Both the position numbers and the translations under genes were made by a program. This document shows positions 1-11,089 of a stretch of DNA of 64,000 nucleotides, piece by piece. Source of the DNA: Epiperipatus broadwayi. Its lineage: Eukaryota; Onychophora; Udeonychophora; Euonychophora; Peripatidae. Each line of letters opens with the position of its first letter. Position 1 is the stretch's first letter. The notes under the pieces are model-generated. The model made no database searches, was not told the origin of the DNA, and was given only the letters and a program-made list of their open reading frames with translations. The DNA lies in the NCBI GenBank assembly GCA_028023455.1, contig JAQFVV010012396.1, positions 24,199,330 to 24,263,329 of the forward strand, given 5' to 3'.

Positions 1-74
1 GGTCAGCAATATGACATGGCATGGGGAGTTGAGAATCAGGTGAAAGTCTGAGTTCAAATCTTTTATATATTAAG
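1..74 (+). repeat. Family-B repeat, 3' end fragment
   Basis: The stretch ending in 'gaaagtctgagttcaaatc' matches the right-hand end of the family-B unit seen complete near 45.0-45.5 kb and in the 35-37 kb array. Only the last ~70 bp lie in the window, so the ribozyme-like part of this copy, if present, is off the left edge. Confidence 0.6.
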
Positions 75-390
75 TATAAGTTAGATTGTAGTATCATTCT
101 ACTTTTCGTAATTTTTGATGTTTTACATAATTCAGTGGGAAATAGAATTACTTCTGTTTCAATCATTTATTATTATTTCATAATAATTTTAATGACTTTT
201 TTATATTCAATATGTATATTTCAAACATGCTCATGGAACACATACATATACCATATGAAAAGACTAATTTATTTATTCATTTTGAAGGAAAAGTTAATTT
301 ATCATTATTTTAAAAAGCTTTTTAAACTTCCATAAAGCATATTTTTAAAGCAACTATTATTATTACTTTTCAGAAAGTAACTTTTCTTTT
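75..390 (+). repeat. Direct duplication, copy 1 (uninterrupted)
   Basis: This ~315-bp AT-rich segment begins 'tataagttagattgtagtat'. It is repeated at 1103-1365 and continued at 2896-2940, with many shared blocks such as 'caatatgtatat' and 'caaacatgctcatg'. No coding potential is visible. Copy 1 gives the pre-insertion state for the LINE that splits copy 2. It lies directly before the tandem family-A units, so the A dimer sits between the two copies. Confidence 0.75.
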
Positions 391-1030
391 CCAGCTTTGA
401 GATCAAAACAGTGCTCTCAGATACAAGGCTGCTCTCTGATAAAAGTCACAAGCTAGAAAATACTCTGGGGATATTGGATGAGTAGGCATTATATGGGAAT
501 TTTATGCACAAACCTTCTTATATCCATTGGTTATTCTGGATTGCACTGATTTATACTACTGTATGGAGAGTTTTGCTTATGTTAACTACTTTTGTAAACA
601 TAAGCAATAGTGATCATGTGATGTTTATTGGTTTAATACCAATCCTGTCCAATAGGACTATGGTGACTATAGTTATTATAAAATAAATGACACTAAAATT
701 TAAAGATGCTGAACTGAGTTCAGTTCTATATGATTATGCAACCAAATGAATATAAATTGAATACATTATGTTTTAATTTTGGCTTCAATGCTTTATAATT
801 AACTAAAAAAGTAAAAGGTGGCTGCTGGAGGGTTGCATTAGTAAGATCTCAGTGCACTCTCAGATCCAAGACTTTTCACTGATGAAAGTCGCAAGCTAAA
901 AACTAGTCTAGGGATATTGGATAGATAGACACTAGATTGGAATTATTCACAAGCCTTCTTGCATCCTTTCATTTCTCTGGATTGCAATGATTGGCATTAT
1001 TATATGAAGTGTTCTGCCTCTGTGATAATT
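391..1030 (+). repeat. Family-A repeat, tandem dimer (second unit partial)
   Basis: Two head-to-tail copies of a ~440-bp non-coding unit. The first covers 391-816; the second starts at 817 with 'ggtggctgctggagggttgc' and stops near 1030. Each unit contains a hammerhead-like core in its first third (CTGATAA at 436-442 in unit 1, CTGATGA at 879-885 in unit 2), followed by 'actagtct' and 'gatattggat'. Later in the unit comes the conserved block 'gtgatcatgtgatgttta'. No open frame is conserved between copies, so this is a non-coding repeat. Tandem dimers of a ribozyme-bearing unit are typical of retrozymes, but that class assignment is inference. Confidence 0.7.
862..922 (+). ncRNA. Hammerhead-ribozyme-like motif, family A
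   Basis: CTGATGA is at 879-885, followed by a short hairpin region (aagtcgcaagct). The next core element has decayed from GAAA to AAAA. CTAGTC then gives a 2-bp stem III (A-U, C-G, loop TA) with cleavage expected after C. The outer stem I part is kept: 'atccaa' upstream pairs with 'ttggat' downstream. One core base and one inner stem I pair are changed, so this copy is probably inactive. Confidence 0.45.
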
Positions 1031-1102
1031 TAAAAATAATAGACAAAATTTATTCTATACTTTAAGAGTAAATCAAACGACTAAGCTTATAAACAATAAA
1101 GC

Positions 1103-1365
1103 TATAAGTTAGTTTGTAGTATCATTCTATTTTTCGAGGTTGTTGATGTTTTACATAAAACAGTGTTAGGTGCAATTATGTCCATTTCAATTATTTGTAA
1201 CAATAATTTTAATGACTTTTTTGTATTCAATATGTATATGTCAAACATGCTCATGAAATATATATATACCATATGAATAGATTAATTTAATCATTCATTT
1301 TGAATAAAAAGTTTGTTTATTGTTATTTTAAAAAGCTTTTAAAACTTTCACAAAGCATATTTTGT
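1103..1365 (+). repeat. Direct duplication, copy 2 left part (split by LINE)
   Basis: Diverged copy of 75-345, starting 'tataagttagtttgtagtat'. It runs colinear with copy 1 up to 'aaagcatatttt' and then breaks into a T-run. The remaining part reappears at 2896-2940 (actattattactactttttg), matching 350-388. The break therefore defines the left edge of the LINE insertion. Confidence 0.75.
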
Positions 1366-1506
1366 TTTTTTTTAATCAAGAAATTTTATTGTAAGCTCAA
1401 ATAATTACATTATAGCAGTAACAGAGTTATGTTGTTAACAGAAACTATAAAAAAAGGTTACATAACCCAGTATCTATGGTCTGGGGGTAAAAAATCAACT
1501 GTTCAA

Positions 1507-1716
1507 TCACAAATTGTCCATTACTACAAGACTCCATGTAACATTGTACACGTATGTTGGAGCTAGTTTTTTATCTCTGTTTCTGATGGTCTGAAGTTTT
1601 GCCAAAAGTAATTTTTTACAGTCAGGCAAGGTGGGACTATAAATGAAAGTGCACCTAGTTGACCAATAGGCAAACAGCAAAAGGATTATGATTCTTATGG
1701 ATGGAAAAGATCCCAT
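1507..1716 (-). pseudogene. LINE ORF2 extreme C-terminus fragment
   Basis: A 69-codon minus-strand stretch containing 'LLLFAYWSTRCTFIY'. It resembles 'FVLYSLWCTRCTLMF' at the end of the LINE at 9596-9913, so both are the same region just before the stop codon. A ~235-bp gap with frame disruption separates it from the upstream piece at 1952-2734. It ends at a stop about 140 bp before the A-tail. Confidence 0.55.
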
Positions 1717-1951
1717 TATATATGCTAGAAATCAGTCCAGTGAGGAGTGGCATTCTAGTTTTGTATATGGATGTGATAAAGTCTCTGTCTTATTGGATTG
1801 AGATACAATGGCTCAGAATATGTATGATCATTCTGTTTACATAAAGAATAGATTGAGTCCAATCATGAGAATCCTCTATGATAGACCAGAAAATGACATG
1901 GGAGGAGAGCATTCAGGTTTATTTTAGTCAAAAAATCTAAAAAGTTTGGTT

Positions 1952-2734
1952 CTAGATGTGACCGTTTAAATTTTTTAATGATTGAATGATTGGGAGGGTT
2001 AGCAGTGATGGGATTGGAGGGGTTTCTTTAATAATTAGATAGTATGCATCCCAGTGCTTAATTTTCTGTGAGTTACCCTGATTAGGTAGAGGTATACATT
2101 TTACAATATTTAGCAATAAAGATGACAAACAACCCCTAATGGGAGAAGGAGGGGTATTAGTAGGACAGACAAATGTGAAGCATGATACTTTCAAAAAATG
2201 GTGAGATATGTTAAGGATGGTATTATGTGTATGCAGGGAAAAAAAGATTATAACAGAGTGCAATGATAATTCATTGAGTTTTATGTGCCTATGGAAGCCC
2301 CTCAGGCTGATGGCCATGGTTTTGCCCTTCCACACAAATCTTGCACATAGTGAATTTATCTTTCTGATGAATATTTGGGAAAAGTTAATGATTGGCATAA
2401 AATAAGAAATCCTTGGGAACACCAGGATATTGAGCAGTGAAGTTTTTGCATATAGTGATAAATAAATTTTGGATAATGAATCAATGTTTTTTTGTATTGA
2501 GAGAAGAAGGGAGTCCTCTGTAGTTCTTCTCATTACAAGAGGTGAGTTATATATTGGGAAACCCATAAATTTTTGGGGCATGGCAGTAAAAGGAGATGAG
2601 ACAGTGTTCCCATAGAATATCTTCCATTCTGAGGATTTATCTAAATTAAACAACTCAGAAGCACAAAGCACTTTGGCAAGCTTTGGGATTAGCTTTTGTG
2701 ATGGGAGAAAAACAGCCAGGGCATCCAAGTGCAC
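1952..2734 (-). pseudogene. LINE ORF2 fragment: RT C-terminal part
   Basis: A 260-codon open stretch read on the minus strand. The first ~20 residues (HLDALAVFLPSQKLIPKLAKVL) sit where the RT YADD motif and following helix belong, with YADD decayed to HLDA. Around residues 105-140 is the LINE post-RT signature: a 'FPRISYFMPI' block followed by 'RKINSLCARFVWKGK', which fits the L1/Tx1 group (family pattern: ..LPR..Y......INS....F.W.GK). Upstream, the QGSPLS motif is in another frame at 2855-2820. Downstream, the frame is lost before the C-terminal piece at 1507-1716. It is a dead fragment lacking the endonuclease and most of the RT. Confidence 0.75.
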
Positions 2735-2895
2735 TATGTGGGGATTGATCTATTGAGGATAGGTATGAATATCCCAGGGAGGTCTTATTCAAGTCTAATT
2801 AATAGAGGATTAATATAGATTATAAATAGCAGAGCACTCAGGGGAGATCCCTGCGGAATAGAATTTATTGGGGTAAAAGATGGTGAGATCCTTAC

Positions 2896-2940
2896 ATTCA
2901 ACAACTATTATTACTACTTTTTGGAAAGCAACTTTTTTTT
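2896..2940 (+). repeat. Direct duplication, copy 2 right part
   Basis: 'caactattattactactttt' followed by a T-rich run matches 349-388 of copy 1, showing where the duplicate resumes after the LINE. Confidence 0.65.
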
Positions 2941-3110
2941 CTAAAAAAAAACAAAATTAAAAACAGAAAACTTTGAAATTGTATGTAACAACGAATAATT
3001 TTGTACAAACTTCCAGAATTGTTTATTTAATGCTTGTGCTAATATTTGTCAAATAGAGTAGTTAGATTTTTAATATTTAAATACAATTATCTACACTGAA
3101 CATAATGTAA

Positions 3111-3345
3111 TTAGAAGAGGTTTGAACTCAGATTTCAAACTCTCTCCAGCTATACAATCCTTAATACAACTGATATATATGACCACATACATGTGGATCA
3201 CCTAATGTATGCTGATTCAGCTTGAAATACAATATTAGAGATTGTATATCTTTTTTACATGTATGTGGCCATGTGTATCAGTTGTATTAAGGTTGAATGG
3301 ATATGTGTAGGGAGCTTAAAGGTCTAAATTCAAACCCATTCTTAT
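3111..3345. repeat. Family-B inverted pair (partial units)
   Basis: The left arm reads family B on the minus strand ('gaactcagatttcaaactct', 'ccacatacatgtgg'). The right arm reads it on the plus strand ('gtatgtggccatgtgtatca', 'ctaaattcaaaccc'). The hinge lies inside the ribozyme-like region near 3220, so neither half has a complete core. The transcript could form a long imperfect hairpin. Confidence 0.65.
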
Positions 3346-4412
3346 TAATTAGATTTTTGTAAATTGTTACTTCAATAAAGATGTGTGCATTTTCACTATA
3401 CATTTTTACTTCAAAAAACAGAAGAGAGTAAATCATATTAAATAAAGTAGAACAGATTCTTGCTTTGTAGTTAGAATAATTAAGAAATCATGAATATTAT
3501 TGTATACTATTGATTAATACCATAACATTCATTTCATACATGACTCATATAAATTGTTGTTCTTTAGTTGTGGTGACATAACTAGATAGCTAGTGCCTCT
3601 ATCTTTTGGCTTACACTAAAGTTATTGGAATTTGTAATTTTGAAGTATTTTATAGATATTCATCATTATTATAATTAGAATCAATTATAATTAACTGATA
3701 TATTTCTGTTATATCCCTATCACCCATAAATTCAGGTATATATATAAATAGCAGCAAGTTGTGGTTATTATTGACTGAATGATGTAATCATCATTAGATC
3801 TGTGGCGTATGTTTTGCTTATCATTAATGGTATATAGCCCTTGATTATTGTCATTCCATTGCAATATATATATATATATATTCTTCTGGAGTATAAAAAA
3901 CAAAAGAAATATCAGTGAAACTTTTATCAAAACATCACATGACCAGCCTAGTGAGTAACATTTTTTTATTGTTTCTTTTAAAGAATATCCTTTATCTGCA
4001 GTAATTTATTTAAAACTTTTTACTTTTAAGGGAATAAGTATATGGTAATTTTATATAAATTCAAAGTATAACCTTTTCTTATATTTTAAATATTCATAAA
4101 TATCTTTATTAAACTCAATAACTTTGATACATTGAAATGTGTTACAAATTGATCTATAAAACCAATTTTTTCCATTTACACATTTAGTACCACTGACTAT
4201 ATTTTCATTTTTTTTATATGTTCAATGCATATATGGTAAAAGGAGGTGATTAAGTATACCAAAGTATTATGTGAGGTAGATGATAATAATTTGTTTATAG
4301 TTAATATGCAATTTTAAATGCCAATGAAAATATAACATTATATAAAATGTAATTATCTAACTTACATTGCATTATCCTCTAATTACCATTTAATTATGAG
4401 AATAATGACACT
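3346..4412. other. AT-rich sequence without recognised genes
   Basis: There is one short fragment resembling the family-A 3' block near 3931-3950 (aaaacatcacatgacc). A short (TA)n lies near 3866-3880. I see nothing else that can be supported. Confidence 0.5.
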
Positions 4413-4830
4413 AAGCATCACCCAATCACCATTCTTTATGTTTGCACAAGCTGTTAACACAAAAAACAAAACTCTTTATACAGTAGTGAAACTCAGTACA
4501 AGCCAGATTGATCAATAAATGCAAAAAAAAGTTTGTGCATAAAATACCCATCTACTGCTTATTCATACAATATATTGTAGCTGTCATCAGTGAGGAGCCT
4601 TGAATCTGAGATTATTGTATCTAGACCTTAGAATCCTATGTATCCTCCAGCAGTGATCACAGATTCAAGGTTTTTCATTAATTAAAGCCACAAGCTAGGA
4701 ACTAGTCTAGGGATATAAAATGAGTAGGTACTAGATGAGGATTTTATGCACATACCTTCTTGCATCCATTGATTGATGGTTTGCACTGAGTTGCACTATT
4801 GTATAGAGGGTTTGCCTCTGTGGAAATCAT
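4413..4830. repeat. Family-A head-to-head inverted pair
   Basis: 4413-4655 is family A on the minus strand, with 'tcatcagtgagg' as the reverse of the ribozyme 5' half. 4656-4830 is family A on the plus strand ('ccacaagctaggaactagtc'). In the left arm the ribozyme core has lost its GAAAC half. In the right arm CTGATGA has decayed to 'ttaatta'. The arms meet close to the start of the unit. Confidence 0.65.
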
Positions 4831-6624
4831 ATCTCTTTTGACAGTTTTTTGAGTTCTTGTTATTATGGAAAATATTAATACTTGCTAACATTATTATTGA
4901 TTCATAGTGATGTTATTAAAGTCTGAATCTATTTATTTTAACAATTTGAAATATTCATTTTAATATTTGTGAATTTTTAATTAATCAAAACAATTTTAAA
5001 AATAATGAAAGTCTCCTAGATTATCCTATTAAAATTAAATTAACTAATTTGATTGTTTTTAACAGACCAAAATGAAATTCTGATTACTTTTTGAACATTA
5101 ATTGACATACCAAGAACATTGGTACATGGAATGTGCTATCTCCCTCCCCCAATTACGTAGTAGTTCAACCATGGGAGATTCACGATCTAAGTTTCTGTAG
5201 AATAATTACAGACTATGATAAAACAACTTGATCATTTGAATATTGACTTCGACTGCTACACATTGATATTGAATGTCACATAACTTTCTTAATAAATGAT
5301 TAATTGGATTTATTTTTTATGCACAGCGCAATATGCGCTTGCTATGTAATTTTAAAATATTTAATTTTCAGTACTTTTCAACATTAATTTTAAACATTTA
5401 ATGATTTTTATAAATGAAACAGCTCAAGCGTATATATAAATAAAAAATATAAAAAAATATATACTTTTCAAAATGTTCAGCTGTATTGATTTTGGATTTC
5501 CGAAAAATGTCAAACAAATACATATATATTTTTTTAAATATAAAGTACAAATCGTGAGATCAGTAAACTAGAGCTCTATAATATTAACAATAAAGAATGG
5601 ACTTCTTTCATATTCGAAAGTTCTGTGACTTAAAATACTGCATTAGTTTATTATTTTTAATTTATTTTTTTTTAATATTAAAAGATAAGAATCACAGATG
5701 CTTTTGCTTGAGTAAATAATTTTTTTGTTAAATATGCACAGATGCAAATGCTTTTCTAAATATACATTAAAACTTTTAAATATAAAAAAAAAAAAACACT
5801 TTAAATATGTTAATGTCATTTGCTAGTTATTTTTTAAATTGCCTCTTGACCTTATTATTAAAAACAATTTTAAAATAAAATATTTTATATAGATGTGTGT
5901 GCATTAGTCTTAATAGCGTTTGAAAACAATGATAACAATTGACGTCATCGTTGTTATTCAGGTTATTTAGAGGGTATCATTTAAATTCAGCATCACTGAA
6001 ATAAAAATGACATAATTAAATTTATTTACATTTATCTATCTAGATTTTGATATTTTATTCAATCAACAAACATCTGTGGTTATTTGATGCCAGATGTAAT
6101 GGTGTTTTAGGCAACTGTTGATAATTCCTAAATTTTTCTATGTACATAATGAAAACTTAAATAATCAAAAAAATATTAGATAGCATGATGGATTAGTTAT
6201 AACCCATGGGCCATATGCAGCACATAATTTTGATTTGTGAGTTTATAGTCCATGCATAAGTGAAGAAAATATATGCTTTTAATTTTATCACAAAAATGTT
6301 AAATTATATAAAGAAACAATATATTTTTGATCATGTGATAAGTATCCAATCTACTTAAAAAAATAATATATGGCTGATAAAAAGCCAAAGACTATGCTTA
6401 TATTAAAGAATCTTATTTCTACTCCCTAAAACAAAGTTCTATTTCCATTAAATCCTGCAGTAATGCAGTGATTATAAAAACAACATTGAAAATAGAAAGT
6501 TAAATTTTGACATGATTATAGTATATTTCTTTATTATGAGTACCTCATGTATATGAGATTTAAAAAACAATTTTGTGCACTGCCTGCTAGATACATTTAT
6601 AGAAGTCCTTTATAGAAGTCCATG
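4831..6624. other. AT-rich sequence without recognised genes
   Basis: Only short hairpins are visible: 'agcgcaatatgcgct' near 5326 and 'aacaatgat...atcgttgtt' at ~5930-5957 around a CRE-like TGACGTCA. Poly-A and poly-T runs are common. No frame or repeat is recognised. Confidence 0.5.
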
Positions 6625-6716
6625 CTACTCATGGTCAGAAAAGACTACCCTTCTCTGCATTAGTTCCAGGCTCAAGCTTTTATCTGAGAAAAGCCAGAAG
6701 TCAAAAACTAGTCTGG
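6625..6716 (+). repeat. Family-A repeat fragment
   Basis: 'ctgagaaaagccagaagtca' followed by 'aactagtctggg' corresponds to the ribozyme-like section of family A. The CTGATGA box is mutated to CTGAGAA. The rest of the unit is not recognisable. Confidence 0.45.
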
Positions 6717-7559
6717 GAATAAATATATATAGATAGTAATGGATATGAGTGTAATAAAAACTATTCAAACATTTAATATATTGCAACAATGGAGTAGAAT
6801 ATATAGAATTTGTTTTTGTATTCTCAAGACAATTTTCAGTTAATTTTTGTAGAAACTTAAGATTATGAAGATACCAATTGTCACTGTCATGTGACTTTAA
6901 TATTTTGTAAATTTTATTAGATATAAACAAAGACTCTAAAATGAATTCTATGTTATTTATTTATGCTCTCAATGCAACATATTACATTTTGTATTTTTCA
7001 CTTTTGAAAGTTCAGATTTTATATTATAGTTATTAAAATTCATTCTTTATTTTTTCAGATGTGCAATTATTTGTATACACATTCTTTTATTGTATAATTC
7101 TGAGCTTGTATTACATTCATATAATTTCATTGCTACTGTACTTTCTGCATTACTTTTTTTTATAAATGCTAAAGGTGAGATAGATAAGTAAGCACTGATA
7201 AAACCTTAATTAGATTTTTTTTTCAATCAACTAGAAAGCAACTCATCTAAGTTTAATTATATAATTAATTTCATAAACATTTATATTTATACCTTACAAC
7301 ATATTCTAAATCATTACTATTGTATCTATTTTTTAATAGCTATTGAATATGATTTTAAACTTTTTATCATTTATCTTTAATTTTTTCTTTTTATCTACTA
7401 GTTTTGTAATAATTCCTAGAGCTCTGACATGTTTTTGTGAAAACAATCACATCATAAAACAAATATATATAATTTTTGTAATGTCTATTTTTTTTTATTT
7501 CCATTTTAAATAATAATTCTTGAAAATACTATTATAAATCATAGAAAATATGTGATTCA
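6717..7559. other. AT-rich sequence without recognised genes
   Basis: The minus-strand open frame at 6625-6930 is compositional and partly overlaps the repeat fragment. Nothing else is supported. Confidence 0.45.
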
Positions 7560-8199
7560 CAATTTTTGCTACAGCAAATATGTCAGATGCCAAGGACTCC
7601 GCATGTGAAGTGAAGTCACACACATATGCAGAAGTTATGAGGATCTCAATTTTATTGCTATAGTATAATAATAGAAGAAAAAATGCTTATGTAAATTTAT
7701 CTATGGATAAAAATACAAATCAAAGTACAAGATTCCACAGATCAACAGTGAATGACCTGATTAATTTAGACATATTTATATAGACCCACAGTTACTACAA
7801 GGAAAAGTATTAAAATATTGCTCCCAGGTCAAACTAATGAATATCTGTTTTCAGAGATATACATATCAATATTCAAAATTCATGACATAGATTTGTACCT
7901 TGTTCAGACATAGATTATCTCTGTAAATATAATCTCATACACAATTGATACAATAACATGAAACCAACCTCCCTCCCCTCCCCAATGATTTTGGCATTCA
8001 CAGATAATCTGCATAAAATAATAATGCTTAGTGCTTCCATCACAGAGGGATGTACAAATGTTATAGCCCTCAGAAAAATGTATTGGTTGGCATGTAATTC
8101 ACTCAAATAATATTTGGTGTTAAAGAAGAGGAAAATATTCCAAAATCAATCCCACATGTGATCTAGACAGTAATTTGCTAGGCTCTAGGCCAGGCTCCG

Positions 8200-9090
8200 A
8201 CAAACTGGATTCCACTGGCTATCAAAGTGAAAGAGAAAATCATCGCAGGTGATAATATGCAAGAGCTGCTCTATTCATTCTACAAATACAACTTACAAAG
8301 AGGAGAATTTTTCAACCCCTCTAAAACTTTTTGGGCCCACCAGAAGATAATATAGCTTTCATTCCAAAATATTTTGAGGAAAAGTTGTATCCAATATCAA
8401 AGTCATGCTTTGTATACAAGAACTTAGGTCATTTCACAGTAAAATCTAGCAGATTTAGCCAATATTCTAACACAGAGAATTTATCACGTTCATAGGCTCT
8501 ATCCCATCTCATTGGTTCCATTCATTAAAAAGGAAAATATAACCACATTTCAAAATCTCAGACCTATATCAATGAGCCAACTTGGTATCAAGATTGTGGA
8601 GTCAATAGTTAAAGATAGAATTGAGCCTTACATTCTACCATAATTGTCAAAAAATCAGTTCACAAGGAAAGAATCTTCAACTGGACATGCAGCTTTTTTA
8701 TATAAGACAGTGATTGATGCAGTCAGAAACAACAAAAATTATGGACCAGTTTAATTCAACTGGACATCAAATCAACATTTGATATGGCACCAACTAATAA
8801 TAACATAATTAATATGCTAGAAGACACATCAATTCCCAGAACACTAATCTACTTGATTACAAATCTTTTAAGTAGAGAAATTCATATAACTCTTAATGGG
8901 AAGTATGCACCATGTTTCACTCCATTTAACCCCATTCCACAAAGTTCACCACTAAGTGCCCTTCTATTCACTTTTTACATTAATCCTTTCTACAGAGCAA
9001 TTGAAAGCAAGACAACTGGAATATTCATACCTGCAATAAAGACTAATGTTACATGTGTTGCATGCATTAATAAAATCTGATGATATAACT
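8200..9090 (+). pseudogene. LINE reverse transcriptase domain relic
   Basis: Conceptual translation across frame changes gives RT motifs in order. 'FQNLRPISMSQLGIKIVES' (NFRPI-type motif 1) is at ~8549-8605. 'QLDIKSTFDMA' is motif A, with the catalytic Asp region at ~8758-8787. 'IPRTLIYLITNLLS' follows. 'IPQSSPLSALLFTFYINPF' is motif B at ~8934-8992. A decayed YADD, read as KSDD, is at 9073-9084. The enzyme would copy its own RNA at a nicked target. Several in-frame stops, a changed motif B (QG to QS) and YADD loss make it non-functional. The open piece 8784-9080 is only part of it. Confidence 0.7.
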
Positions 9091-9175
9091 AATTCTGTAT
9101 CCAAATAATACATGTCACTCTATGCCAAAGTTGCCCTCTATTTTTACAGCAAAAATTTATTCAATGTGAAGGAAA

Positions 9176-9913
9176 TTGTTGTCGGGAAAAAATAGTGTCA
9201 ATATCCTTAAGAAAAATTCTACACCCTTTATCTCAAAATGGACTAAGCCTACATTATATCAACACTTTCCAAATTCAAAAACCTTTAATATAATATCATC
9301 ATGCACCAAAATTTTCACATATCTTCAAGTTGTACTCAAAATCACACCAACAGACAAACCACCACCTACAAGTAACTTTTGGAATAAGTTAATTTCTCCA
9401 TTATTAAGCATCCCCAATCTTTCACCCCCTCTTTCATGAACAAAATAAAATACTAGGATGTTTATTTAGTCTGAAATCCCCCTTCCAAAGATAATGGAAA
9501 AACTTCTCCAAATTTAACAAATAAGCAGTTGACAAAAAATTTCAAATATTGGTCATTGGAGCCAAAATTCTAAAATTTTCTTATAAAACTAAATCTTGAA
9601 GCACTTCCAACTTTTCACTTCTGTAGGTATAAAATTGAAGTTATATGCAATCTGTGCCAAAGAGAATCAGAAATCATATCACTCTTATTATTTACATGCC
9701 CCAGATACAATAATATCTGATGGGACATTCCAAAAAATTTTAAAAATAAAAAGTACGGAATACAAACACTTCTCAATACTTTTGAAAAAGGTATTTATGA
9801 ACACATTATATGCTAGCTTATTTGTATTATACTCACTATGGTGTACCAGATGTACACTTATGTTTGTACTGGACACAAAACAAGCTAATACATTTAGAAA
9901 CAAAATTGGTTAA
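9176..9913 (+). pseudogene. LINE ORF2 C-terminal relic with CCHC-like motif
   Basis: Two open pieces (9176-9439 and 9596-9913) in different frames, separated by a frame-disrupted ~155-bp gap. The second contains 'YAICAKENQKSYHSYYLHAP', which fits the Cys-x2-Cys...His...(Cys) knuckle common near the end of L1/Tx1-group ORF2; the last Cys is apparently changed. It ends with 'YSLWCTRCTLMF', the same C-terminal block as at 1507-1716. It follows directly from the RT relic upstream. Confidence 0.55.
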
Positions 9914-10012
9914 TGTTCTGTTCTATTGTGTCAGCCATTTAATGGTGTTGATGCTAAGCAAAAACACATAATATAACATACCTAGGCCAGCAATGCTATA
10001 GGACTATTGACT

Positions 10013-10720
10013 TTATTTTTGAAATAGGAAATAAAAAAAGTAAATTATATTACGATTTAAATAAAACTAAAAAATTCAAACAAAATATAATATTGTAAGC
10101 AGATTTTTTGAACTTTTTGGAACAGTAATTAATCAGAGACTGGCTTTTTTAGTGTGTGTCAATAAAAAATTACTTTACTTTCAAATAGTAAATAATAGTA
10201 CATTAGAGACTTTATTTGGACAGTAATTAATTAGAGACTGGCTTTTTTGGATGTGTGTGTGTGGATATAAAAAGTTACATTTCTTGTTTAATAGAAAATA
10301 AGGGTAAATTTTAGTCTTTTTGCAACATTAATTAATCAAACTGTATTTTGAAATCAAAGTCAATTATATTACAACTTTCATAAAATTTAACAAATTCAAA
10401 CAAAATTTTACAAGAAAAACTGACTTTGACCTTTTTGGGACAGCAAATTAATCAGAGAGTGGAATTTTTTTTGTGTGAATGTGTATCCATAAAAAGTTAT
10501 GTTACTTTTTTAATAACAAATGATAGTAAATATAGAAGAGACTAATTTGGACAGTAATTAATCAATGACAGGCTTTTTTGGGTGTACGTGTGTGGATTAG
10601 AAAAGTTGTGGTACTTTTTGTAATAAAAAATAAAAGTAAATTTTACTCTTTTTTGAACAGTAATTAATCAGATACTGCGTTTTGGGGTGAAAAGTAAATT
10701 AGATTGCAATTTAGCCATTA
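10013..10720 (+). repeat. Minisatellite with trimeric higher-order period
   Basis: Six diverged ~105-bp subunits each begin 'acagtaattaatcagagact' or a close variant, at about 10121, 10220, 10324, 10440, 10550 and 10656. Subunits 1/4, 2/5 and 3/6 resemble each other best, giving a higher-order period of ~320-330 bp. For example, subunits 3 and 6 share a 'ctg.attttg' block followed by 'gtaaatta.attgcaa'. G/T-rich stretches (gtgtgtgtgtgg) recur within subunits. No coding capacity is visible. Confidence 0.8.
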
Positions 10721-10739
10721 AAGTTAATAATTATAACAA

Positions 10740-11089
10740 ACTATTAAAATGAAAACGGACTCCAGTGTCTAGCAGTTGCAAATTTTCAGAGTTTGAAGCA
10801 GTCATATTCCTTATCTTGGACAACTTCTCATTGATACGTTACTTTCATCAGAATTTTTGAAATAGTGCTGTGCCACACCCTAAAATCCAATTTGGGAGGG
10901 TTTTCACAGTCCTGATGGAACAGTGATGAAAACTGTTAAGACTGTTCAATTATTTTGACACAATGCAATCAAAACACCACTCACATGATACTGTAGCAAA
11001 AATAGACAAGCCAGCATTATGATAAAGTGTGTAACACAAGCAACTATGGTAGCCAATGAAGGTATTTTTCTGTACTTTTAGCATAAAAA
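10740..11089. other. Less AT-rich segment, unidentified (possible old repeat)
   Basis: Base composition is more balanced than in the neighbours. On the minus strand it reads 'ttctgatgaaagtaacgtat' followed by 'gagaagttgtcc'. This contains a CTGATGA box but no GAAA with pairing stems, so I do not call a ribozyme. No protein motif is recognised. Confidence 0.3.

Larger units (their letters stand above)
1366..2895 (-). mobile_element. 5'-truncated L1/Tx1-like LINE insertion
   Basis: A ~1.53-kb insertion dated by the duplicate it interrupts. On the minus strand it starts inside the reverse transcriptase near motif B: a conceptual PQGSPLSALLF lies around 2855-2820. It continues through the RT C-terminus and ends in an oligo-A, seen as a T-run at 1363-1373. 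The 5' truncation and 3' A-tail fit target-primed reverse transcription. I do not see a clear target-site duplication; the flanks are 'agcatatttt' and 'caactattatt'. The same LINE family recurs at 8130-9990 and 22400-24530. Confidence 0.75.
7560..9990 (+). mobile_element. Decayed L1/Tx1-like LINE, RT to 3' end
   Basis: Plus-strand relic of the same LINE family as 1366-2895. The recognisable part starts near 8150 (linker before the RT). It passes through the RT fingers at ~8530-8700 and palm at ~8755-9090. It ends with a zinc-knuckle-like C-terminus at ~9620-9690 and a 3' UTR near 9905-9990. The 3' UTR block 'gttctgttctattgtgtcag' recurs on the minus strand at 11220-11245. Many stops and frameshifts show that it is dead. 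The start at 7560 is where the sequence becomes less AT-rich and is uncertain. Confidence 0.65.

Noticed and set aside
5930-5957. TGACGTCA palindrome as a CRE element
   Set aside because: Single short motif without promoter context; expected by chance.
10820-10880. Minus-strand CTGATGA near 10855
   Set aside because: No GAAA box with a closing stem II and no NUH site in the right place.
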